From the NCBI GenBank assembly GCA_002321305.1, contig DCMF01000125.1:295-8894 (forward strand): 8,600 nt of DNA. Reading direction: 5' to 3'. This DNA is from Verrucomicrobia bacterium UBA1629. GTDB taxonomy: Bacteria; Verrucomicrobiota; Kiritimatiellia; RFP12; UBA1067. The notes beneath the pieces were generated by a model, which searched no databases, had not been told where the DNA came from, and saw only the letters and a program-made list of their open reading frames with translations. A program made the translations under genes and the position numbers. Positions 1 through 7,300 of this stretch are shown here, one piece after another (position 1 is the stretch's first letter; every line of letters starts with the position of its first letter).

Positions 1-24
1 ATCGGCTCATCGGCTCATCGGCGC
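1..24. repeat. Short 8-bp tandem repeat in the leader of the first gene
   Basis: Three tandem copies of an 8-base unit (ATCGGCTC, ATCGGCTC, ATCGGCGC) open the window, the last with one mismatch. They lie 40-63 bases before the first start codon. The array may continue to the left, outside the window. It could be the end of an upstream gene, part of an intergenic region, or chance in GC-rich DNA. No function can be assigned. Confidence 0.5.
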
Positions 25-46
25 GACGGCCACTCAAATCAAAAAC

Positions 47-53
47 AGAAAGG
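47..53 (+). promoter_or_regulatory. Ribosome binding site of the PATR protein gene
   Basis: The purine-rich AGAAAGG ends 10 bases before the ATG at 64. It is a moderate Shine-Dalgarno match and supports that start, which also gives a signal peptide directly. No convincing -35/-10 promoter is visible in the 63 bases before the gene, so the promoter is probably upstream of the window. Confidence 0.6.
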
Positions 54-63
54 CAACTCAGTT

Positions 64-3000
64 ATGCAAAACAAGAATGGCCGCCTTGCGCTCGCGGCGG
101 TCGGCGCGGCGCTGGTGTTCGGCACCGCGACGGCGACGGAGACGCAAGTGGCATTTGCCAATGGCGATACGCTTGCGGAAGACCTAGTCCTGAGGGCAAA
201 GGACGTCGGCGATTCGGCGACATTCCGCGCGACGGGCTCGTTCTCGATGCCGGCGGTCGACGAGGCGCGCGGCGAGTGGCCGGTCGGTTTCTTCTCCGGC
301 AACGGCGGAACGCCGGTTCTCGGACTGCATGCGACGACGGATGCAGCGAGAAAGGGCGCGGTCTTCGCCGCGAAAGATGCCGTTGCGTCGATCTCTCTGC
401 CGCAGGCGGGGACTCCCGTAATCGTATTTGAGAAAGGACTGTTCAACTTCCGCGATCCGGGCGGGACGGCGACCGGGAACGCGCTTGAGCTAATGGGCGG
501 GGATCGGACGGTGCGCATCCTGCCGGACGCGGATGTGCGGGCCGGTGCGGTCGTCAACTCCAAGCCCTTGTACACGAACGGAACGCGGTCGCTGCTGGAG
601 ATCAAAGGCGAACTGAATGCGGCAGGTGATTTCGACTTCTCGCTTGACGGCTATGCGACGGCGACCGCGTCCGTCGCCGTCGTCGAAGGCGGCCGTCTTG
701 CGGTTGCCGGCGGCTTTTCGCTTGGCAAGGGCAGTCTGGCCAATGACGGCTTTACGCATTCATGGCCGACGCTGGCGCTGACGAACGGCACACTTGCCGT
801 CGGCTCGCTGACGTTCACGCATGGCGCGATCCGGTCCAAGGACGCGCGCGTCGAGATCGCCGGCGATTTCAAGTACGGCATGGGCGGCGGCTGGAAACAG
901 ACGGCGCGCGTGATCGATTGGCGCGGCGGCTCGCTGGCCGTTGGCGGCAAGTTTTCCGTGCAGGGATTGGATGAAACGCTCTCCCTGGCGGACGTCGCGG
1001 CCTCGGTGTCGGAAACGTTCATCGCCGAGGCCGGAACGCCGTGCCTGCGGCTTGCGGGCGGTTCCTATGCCGCCGGGAAGAGTTTTCTCCTCGGAAAGGC
1101 CGGCAGCGCGAACGCCGTTCTTGAAGACGGTGCGGTCTTGTCGTTCGGTTCAGGTTGCGAGGCGTCAATCGGCGGCTGGAGCGGTACGGGCACGGTCGAT
1201 GTCGTTTCGGGCGAGATCCGCCTGCCGGTGGGCGGTTTCTGGCTGAATCTCGGCGCTTACGGAAGTCCCTACACGGGATTCGGTCGCCTGAACCTGAAAA
1301 GCGGGCGCATCGTCAGCGCGGCGACCGCGACGGAGTCCGAGAACGGCATCTACATCGGGCAGACGGGCTACGGCGAACTGAACGTGTCGGGCGGCGCTGT
1401 CGATGTCCCGAACATCGTGCTGGGCCGCTGGGAGGGTGCGGGCGATCCCGCATCGCGGTCGTCCTTGAACATTTCGGGCGGCGCGGTTTCGGCGCGACGG
1501 GTTTCCGTCTCGTCCCACACGGGGCGTTATGGCGACGTCAGCCTGACGGGCGGTACGCTGGAAACCGCCGCGCTCACGGGCGGAAACGGCGAAGCGAACC
1601 TCTTGTCCGATGGCGGCACGCTCGCGACGCACGCGGCGACGGCGAAGAATGTGGATTGGATCGGCGGTTTCACGACGGCGCAGATCGGCGCGCGCGGACT
1701 CACGTTGAACGTGACGCATGCTGCGCAGGCGAGCCAGGCGTTTGCCGATACGACGGAAGGCGCCGGGACGCTGACGAAGACGGGCGCGGCGGAATTGACG
1801 CTGACTGGCGTTTCCCAAAACGCGCGGACGCATGTGGAAGGCGGCCGTCTTGCGGTTGCGGCGTCCGGCGGCAACCCGTCCGGCGCGTTCACGGTCGTGA
1901 ACGGCGCGGAACTTTCCTTTTCGGGGGCGCATGAGATTGGCGGGCTGACGCTCGGCGACGCGGCGTCGGCGGGCGTGCTGGCCTTTGTGCCCGGCGAGAC
2001 GCTGACCGTCAAGGGTGCGCCCGCCTTTCCTTGCGCGAGACTTGCGCTTGAAGGCGAGGCGACGGTCGGCGAAACGTATGCGGTTGTCCGCGCCACGGGC
2101 GACCTGACGGCGGCGGAGGCGGCGAAGGGCTGGAAGCGCGGCAAGGTCGTGGACGGTCGATCGGACGGGTGCGCCTACGCCTTCGAGACGGTTTACGATG
2201 CGGAGAAGAATGAGACGGTGTTCAATCTCGTCGTCACGAAAGGCGGTTTGCCGGCAGATTCCGACTTGACGAAGTATTCGGATTCGACTACGCTGACGGG
2301 AGCAACGGACGCGAACGGACTTCTTTTCGACCCGTCGGGCGCGTTGACGCTGGAGGGCGGCACGATCACGTTGCGGGACGTCGGGCAGCCTGTCATCAAG
2401 GCCGTTTCGGGCTCTTCAACAGTCCGTAACGCGCTGGATTTGCCGAGCGTCGTCCGCGTGGACGTGGCCGAGGGCGCATCGCTTGCGCTCGACGGCACGC
2501 TGACGGACGGCGGCCTGGAAAAGACGGGGGCGGGACACCTGTCCCTTGGCGGTTCCGCCAACGCCTTTGCGTCGGGCATTGCCGTGAAGGCCGGTTCGTT
2601 CGAGGCGACGCCTGCAGCGCTGGGTTCGTCTTCGGGTTCGCCGCGCGACTTCGCCGTCGGCAATGTCGCCGTGGCGATCCGGGATGCGGACAAGACGGCC
2701 AAGACCGTCCCGTTTGCCTTTGTCATGGCGGCGGACGCGACGGAAGCCGTCGCCGTCTCGGCGGAAGCCGATGTCACGTTCGCGGCAAGCCCGCACTCGA
2801 CCGGCGGCGCGCTCGTGAAGCTCGGCGCGGGTCGTTTCGCGTTGCAGGCGGAGGAGTCCGGCGACTACGCTTACGCCTTTGGCGACGGCGCGCACACGGC
2901 GAACGACGTGTTCGATTCCCTGTCGCCGGCCGGAGAGCGAACCGTCCCGGCGACGGGCTACACGGGCTTCAACGTGGCGGACGGCGAAGTCGCCTTTGTC

Positions 3001-4281
3001 GGCGCGCAGCCGGAATCGGCGGCGGCGCCCGTCTTCAAGATTCCGCATGGTGCGCGGCTGGGGCTGAAGACGACGTCCGCCACGTCCGCCCCGGGTCTCG
3101 TGATCGACCATTGCCGGGCGGTGATCGGCGGGTTCTTCAAGCATCTGCTCCTGGCGGCGGAGGCTTACGAGGGCGAATACGCGCCAACGGCGGTTTCGCC
3201 GTATCTCTTCGTCACGAACGGCGCGTCCGTCGAGGCCGACACCATCACCTGCGGCATGGCGGCGGACGCCGCCAAGGCGGCGCTGGACGTGTCGCCGCTG
3301 GTTGAGGTCAAGGACGGCTCCAGCCTGTCGGTGTCCTCGATGGTCAATCTCTCCGTGCGGACCGGGTGTCGGGCGAAGTGGACGGTTTCCGGGGGCTCGA
3401 TGATCGAGGCCGTCAGCAGCTTCCTCTGGAACGGCGGGCTGGACTTCACGCTGGATGGATCCGAAGCGAAGTCTGAGCGGCTGACGATCGACAACGCCGC
3501 CGTCGGCACGTGGCTCGTGCGGAACGGCGGACGGCTGAGCGTGCGGAACGTCGAATCGCGCGGCACGGCGACGCCCGTGACGCTTGCCTTTGACGGCGGT
3601 TATTTCGCGCCGTCGGACGGTGACTGCGAGTTCCTGGTCAAGAACGCCTTGGACGTTCGGTTCGAGGCGCGGGAAGGAGGTCTCCGACTGGCCGTGCCCG
3701 CGAGCCGGACGTGGACGATTCGGACGCCGGTTTCGGGCGCTGGTGGCCTCGTAAAGGAAGGGGCCGGCACGCTTGTCGTCGGCACGGCGCTGTCCGTCTC
3801 GTCGGACGGGAAGGCGACGAACGACCTCGGAGTCGCGACATTGGCCTGCACGGGCGTGACGCGCATTCGGGAGGGCATCGTCCGGCTGGAGCCGGGAAGC
3901 GCGGACGGCGCGGCGTTTGACGTCGCCGCCGGCGCGACGCTCGACTTGGGCGGCGGGGCGCACGCGATTTCCGTGACGGGCGCCGGCACGGTCGCGAACG
4001 GCGCGCTGAAGCGGGGCAGCGTCCTTGGGCAGGGCACGACGTTCGTGGATGTCGAGATCCGGAACGGCGTGCGGATCGATGTCCGCGCATACGACGTCTC
4101 GCAGCGTCCGTCGGGGCTGGTGATCGGTGCTGTGTCCGGCACGACGACGGTCAGCGAGTCGCCGCGTCGGCTGTGGGGCGACGAGACGGCGGCACGCTAC
4201 CGCGGACGGCTTAGGGTCGTCGACGGAACGCTCATGCTGGACATCACGGATCCGCCGGGACTTGTCATCAGCATCCGATAG
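64..4281 (+). CDS. Giant secreted beta-helix protein with autotransporter-associated beta-strand (PATR) repeats
   Basis: This is a complete 1405-residue exported protein. Residues 1-24 form a Sec signal peptide: N/K/R n-region, alanine-rich core, and an A-T-A cleavage site before T25. The rest is Gly/Ala/Val/Thr-rich with short alternating strands, as expected of a right-handed beta-helix. PATR-type motifs (GAGxLxKxGxGxLxLxG followed by a GGxLxV turn) begin near residues 566, 816, 914 and 1225. A ladder of 'LNxSGG' motifs lies at 408-499. The region around 720-745 looks like a junction between two passenger-like halves. The last residues, PPGLVISIR, show no C-terminal aromatic residue, no barrel and no PEP-CTERM tail. 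PATR repeats are known from autotransporter passengers and from large secreted proteins of PVC bacteria. A role as adhesin, scaffold or surface coat for the downstream glycosidase is inference. The gene is intact, and an AGAAAGG ribosome binding site precedes it. Confidence 0.9.
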   Translation: MQNKNGRLALAAVGAALVFGTATATETQVAFANGDTLAEDLVLRAKDVGDSATFRATGSFSMPAVDEARGEWPVGFFSGNGGTPVLGLHATTDAARKGAVFAAKDAVASISLPQAGTPVIVFEKGLFNFRDPGGTATGNALELMGGDRTVRILPDADVRAGAVVNSKPLYTNGTRSLLEIKGELNAAGDFDFSLDGYATATASVAVVEGGRLAVAGGFSLGKGSLANDGFTHSWPTLALTNGTLAVGSLTFTHGAIRSKDARVEIAGDFKYGMGGGWKQTARVIDWRGGSLAVGGKFSVQGLDETLSLADVAASVSETFIAEAGTPCLRLAGGSYAAGKSFLLGKAGSANAVLEDGAVLSFGSGCEASIGGWSGTGTVDVVSGEIRLPVGGFWLNLGAYGSPYTGFGRLNLKSGRIVSAATATESENGIYIGQTGYGELNVSGGAVDVPNIVLGRWEGAGDPASRSSLNISGGAVSARRVSVSSHTGRYGDVSLTGGTLETAALTGGNGEANLLSDGGTLATHAATAKNVDWIGGFTTAQIGARGLTLNVTHAAQASQAFADTTEGAGTLTKTGAAELTLTGVSQNARTHVEGGRLAVAASGGNPSGAFTVVNGAELSFSGAHEIGGLTLGDAASAGVLAFVPGETLTVKGAPAFPCARLALEGEATVGETYAVVRATGDLTAAEAAKGWKRGKVVDGRSDGCAYAFETVYDAEKNETVFNLVVTKGGLPADSDLTKYSDSTTLTGATDANGLLFDPSGALTLEGGTITLRDVGQPVIKAVSGSSTVRNALDLPSVVRVDVAEGASLALDGTLTDGGLEKTGAGHLSLGGSANAFASGIAVKAGSFEATPAALGSSSGSPRDFAVGNVAVAIRDADKTAKTVPFAFVMAADATEAVAVSAEADVTFAASPHSTGGALVKLGAGRFALQAEESGDYAYAFGDGAHTANDVFDSLSPAGERTVPATGYTGFNVADGEVAFVGAQPESAAAPVFKIPHGARLGLKTTSATSAPGLVIDHCRAVIGGFFKHLLLAAEAYEGEYAPTAVSPYLFVTNGASVEADTITCGMAADAAKAALDVSPLVEVKDGSSLSVSSMVNLSVRTGCRAKWTVSGGSMIEAVSSFLWNGGLDFTLDGSEAKSERLTIDNAAVGTWLVRNGGRLSVRNVESRGTATPVTLAFDGGYFAPSDGDCEFLVKNALDVRFEAREGGLRLAVPASRTWTIRTPVSGAGGLVKEGAGTLVVGTALSVSSDGKATNDLGVATLACTGVTRIREGIVRLEPGSADGAAFDVAAGATLDLGGGAHAISVTGAGTVANGALKRGSVLGQGTTFVDVEIRNGVRIDVRAYDVSQRPSGLVIGAVSGTTTVSESPRRLWGDETAARYRGRLRVVDGTLMLDITDPPGLVISIR
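685..707 (+). repeat. 23-bp exact direct repeat, copy 1
   Basis: These 23 bases are identical to 1837-1859 and lie in the same reading frame. Both copies encode EGGRLAVA (residues 208-215 here). Identity extends through all synonymous positions, unlike most motif repeats in this protein. Confidence 0.9.
1285..1560 (+). repeat. Beta-helix rung array ('LNxSGG' motifs)
   Basis: Four degenerate protein motifs follow each other within the first gene: RLNLKSGRI (408-416), ELNVSGGAV (438-446), SLNISGGAV (467-475) and DVSLTGGTL (491-499). The conserved first-strand position recurs at residues 409, 439, 468 and 492, a step of 24-30 residues, which fits one rung of a parallel beta-helix. 'IxxG' strands (IYIGQ, IVLGR) fall between the motifs. 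The repeat shows at protein level and is only weakly conserved in DNA. Confidence 0.7.
1759..1863 (+). repeat. PATR repeat unit A (residues 566-600)
   Basis: This is the clearest PATR-like unit. GAGTLTKTG (566-574) is followed by ELTLTG (577-582) and closed by the turn EGGRLAVA (592-599). The order matches the autotransporter-associated beta-strand consensus: a Gly-rich strand, a 'LTLTG' strand, then a 'GGxL' turn. Confidence 0.75.
1837..1859 (+). repeat. 23-bp exact direct repeat, copy 2
   Basis: This is the second copy of the repeat at 685-707, 1152 bases downstream and in phase. It encodes EGGRLAVA at residues 592-599 and forms the closing turn of PATR unit A. A recombination between the copies would keep the frame and remove 384 codons. 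Confidence 0.9.
2509..2607 (+). repeat. PATR repeat unit B (residues 816-848)
   Basis: GGLEKTGAGHLSLGG (816-830) is followed by a short variable stretch and a second strand, GIAVKAGSFEA (838-848). It has the same order of strands and glycine turns as unit A, with little DNA identity to it. Confidence 0.7.
2803..2850 (+). repeat. Partial PATR repeat unit C (residues 914-929)
   Basis: GGALVKLGAGRFALQA contains the 'GxLxKxGxGxxxL' core, but the expected closing 'GGxLxV' turn does not follow closely. It may be a degenerate unit or one interrupted by the aromatic-rich insert after residue 930. Confidence 0.55.
3736..3891 (+). repeat. PATR repeat unit D (residues 1225-1276)
   Basis: GAGGLVKEGAGTLVVG (1225-1240) is a strong match to the PATR core. 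After an insert of about 25 residues it closes with TRIREGIVRLEP (1266-1277). A further 'AAGATLDLGGGAHAISVTG' stretch (1288-1306) continues the beta-helical pattern toward the C-terminus. Confidence 0.7.
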
Positions 4282-4295
4282 TCATTTGTCAGAAC

Positions 4296-4300
4296 AGGAG
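4296..4300 (+). promoter_or_regulatory. Ribosome binding site of the glycosidase-like gene
   Basis: AGGAG ends 11 bases before the ATG at 4312. A weaker AGGA (4321-4324) ends 11 bases before a second in-frame ATG at 4336. The stronger core favours 4312. The signal peptide would be more compact from 4336 (MKRLSLTKWG...). Either start yields an exported protein. Confidence 0.55.
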
Positions 4301-4311
4301 AAAGCGAAAGC

Positions 4312-7300
4312 ATGCAATCAAGGAAAGCGAACAACATGAAGAGACTGTCATTGACCAAATGGGGAATCGTCGTCGGGTGGGCGGCGGCGCTGTCGGCGGG
4401 AAGCGCATTGGCGGCCGAATTCACGGGAAAGTCCTTTGCGGGCGCCAACGGGGAGATAACCTTTGACGAGAGGGGACGTCTCGATTTCCGAGACAACGCG
4501 TCGAAGATCGAGGCGGGATGGAGCGGGTTCGACCCGGCGGGGAAGTACATCTGCCTGGGCGGCGCGAAGAACGTCCGGCGCACGATCGACGCGGACGCCA
4601 GGCGCATTCGCGTGACGGGCGACCTGCCGGCGGGCGAGAAGAACGCCGCGCTCCCGCTTTTCGGGGAACTGGCCTTTGCGCCGGACGGCAAGCGTGTGCG
4701 CGTCACCTTCCGGATCGGCACGCCGGAGCGTCCGGCCAAGGGGTTTCGGTTCTATGCGGCCAACAGCTTCCGCAGCCGGAAGCTGGGCGACGCCCACGGG
4801 CGGGAAGTCTGGGCGGACGGCGAGAAGCGCAACGCGAACTTCAACCCTGCGCAGCGCAGGCGCTTCGACGTGGACTTGGGCGAGAGTCCTGCGGAGGTTC
4901 GCCTCGCGCTCGCGCCCGACCGCACGGAGCTGGCGTTCCTTCCCGTGACCGGCCGCATCGGCGTCGCGCAGAACTGGGAAAAGCCGCAGGAGACCTATGA
5001 CCGCTTCGAGGTGGTCTTCGGCAGTCCCGAAAACCGAGCCGAGATCGTCTATGACATCGATCTCGACCTGCCCCTGTCGCGCGAGGCCGCCGCGAAGGGG
5101 TACATCGTGAACGGTTTTGACTTCGGCCCCGCCGGTTTCAGGCTGCCGGACTTCAGCCGCAGTCCGAACCTGCTCGTGAACGGGTCTTTCGAAGACGGGC
5201 TGGCCGGCTGGCAGAATCGCCGTCACGGTGCGACAGAAGGCGACTGGCCGGAAGGCTACGCCTGGCAGATCGACGAGACGACCGCCGTGCACGGCAAGCG
5301 CTCGCTCCGCCAGTACGTCCACGGCGGAAACGGCAACCTCGCCTCGTTCGCGTTCCCGGTGAAGCCGCGGACGAAGTACACGGTCAGCTTCTGGGCGAAG
5401 ACCGACCTCGACGCGGCGGACGCGCCTGAACTGGTCCTGACCGGCTGGACGCAGGCCTACGGGCCTTATGTGGACGGCGGCAGTTTCGGCCGCCCCACGA
5501 AAGAGTGGAAGCGCTACACGCGCGTCTACACGACCCCGAACCGGCTCATCCAAGTCGCGCTCGGCATCGTCGACCGCAAAAAGCCCGGACACGTCTGGTT
5601 TGACGCCGTTTCGTTCACGGAAGGCGAGACGCCGCCCGATCCCTACGTCTGCTGCGATGTCGGCGTCTCGCTGGAGACGACGGCCCCGATGCACACGGCG
5701 GACTACGGCGGCATTCTCGGCGCGAAGCTGCGCGTGCGGTCTGCCGCGCCCGGCAAGGGCCGGGTCGCCTGGAAATGCCGCGACGTCTTCAAGCGGACGC
5801 TGAAGAAAGGCGCGTTTGACGTGTCGTTGCGCGGCGGCGAAGAGCCGTTTTGGCGAGAGATGCCGGAACTGGAGGGCTTTGAGCCGGGCACCTATGTCAT
5901 CGAGTCGCGCCTGACCGGGTTCGGCGAGCCGGTCGTCTTTTATTCGCGCTTCGCCGTGCTGGTCGACAAGTCAGCCCCGTTCAAGCACCGCACACTGCTG
6001 AACGGCGTGGGAGGCGCCCGTGTCGTCGAGGTCACGGAACGGTTCCTGACCGCGTGCGCCAAGGCGGGCATGGGCTCGGTCGTCTCGTTCAAGCCGCCGA
6101 CGCGGAAGTGCTATGAGCGTTTCTACCGTCCGCTCGGCTACAAGGTCATTTCGCAGATCCTGTGCGACGACAAGATGCCGTTCAACTGGGACCAGGAGAA
6201 TTTTCTGGGGAAGTGGAACGTGGCGCGCACGCGGCCGAACGGACTGCCGACCGTCCCCGACTCCGCGAAGCCGGAATTCGTGAAGTGCGGCTACGAAATG
6301 GGACGGAAGTATCCGTACATCGACTGGTGGAAAACGGTGAACGAGCCGATGTACACCCCCGAGGACACGCGCGCGGCCGTCAAGGTGATGGGCTGGATCG
6401 CGGAAGGACTCCACAAGGCCGATCCGCAGGCGAAGATGCTGACACCCGATCCGGGCGCCGTCGACGAGTCGGTCGTCGAGTTCTGGAACGGCGGCGGGTC
6501 GAACTACTGCTCGAACCCTGCCGTGCATCCCTACCGCGAGCATCCCGAACGGCCCGATCTCGACGCCGACATCCAGATGCTGCGAACGAAATTCTCCAAG
6601 GACACGAAGATCCTCTTTTCGGAGGGGAACCTGTTCTCGATGTTCGAGTTGCCGGAAAACAACGTGACGGCGATCGGACACGGAAAGGCGCTCGCAAGCT
6701 CGGACAGCTGCCGCCTGCATCATTTCACCTACGACATCGGCCTCGGCGAGAAGGCGTCGCTGGCGCACATCATGCGCTATCGGCTCGCGGCGTTCAAGCA
6801 CGCCGACTTCGTGCTCGTCGATAACGACTGGAACTTCTGCGCGCCCGAAGTCCCGTTCATCGGGCTGGACATGGTCCCGTCCGCGCAGGTGTTCTCGATC
6901 AACACGCTGGCCAGTCTCCTCGGCGACGCGGACTTCAGGTGCGACATCCTCTTCGGCGAGCCGGTGCGCTGCTACCTGTTCGAGGATGCCGAGAAGCGTC
7001 CCGTGGCCGTGATCTGGAACTACGACATGAACGTGTTCACGGAGCCGCAGCTCGTGAGCTCGCTCGTCCTTGCCGGACTGACCGAGCCGTTCGAGCTGTT
7101 CAACATGACGGGCGCGCGGGAGAAGACACCCGAAAACGGGCTGCTCCCGGTTGACGGCTGTCCGCTGTTCGTTCGTGGGCGCCCGGGACGCCTCGCCGCG
7201 TTCAAGCGTCAGTTCGAGGCGCTCGACATGGTCGGCGGCGCGGTGCCCGACTTCCGCATCGAGACCGAGATCAAGGACGCCAAGCTCAATCTCGTCGTCT

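Noticed and set aside
1..63. Possible CRISPR fragment or operator in the 8-bp tandem repeats and leader
   Set aside because: The units are contiguous without spacers and far too short for CRISPR. There is no palindrome to support an operator.
1808..1823. Perfect 6-bp hairpin (GCGTTT / AAACGC, 4-base loop)
   Set aside because: It lies inside coding sequence, is short and lacks a T-tract, so it is not a terminator.
1155..1934. Overlapping 259-codon plus-strand frame, with a similar-length minus-strand frame
   Set aside because: Both lie inside the beta-helix ladder of gene 1. Their translations are Arg-rich without motifs, and the gene 1 frame is clearly the coding one.
2416..3963. 515-codon minus-strand open frame inside the PATR gene
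   Set aside because: Its composition is dominated by Arg/Gly/His from antisense GC-rich codons. PATR motifs on the plus strand explain the region.
4126..4281. Possible autotransporter beta-barrel at the end of the PATR protein
   Set aside because: There is no stretch of about 250-300 residues with amphipathic strands and a terminal aromatic residue. PATR-like beta-helix sequence continues almost to the stop codon.
4282..4311. Possible terminator or promoter between genes 1 and 2
   Set aside because: The 30 bases show no inverted repeat with a T-run and no convincing -35/-10 pair. Only the ribosome binding site can be supported.
4348..5694. 448-codon minus-strand open frame opposite the N-terminal part of gene 2
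   Set aside because: It is opposite the signal peptide and CBM4/9-type domain, is Arg-rich and has no motif. It is a shadow of the real gene.
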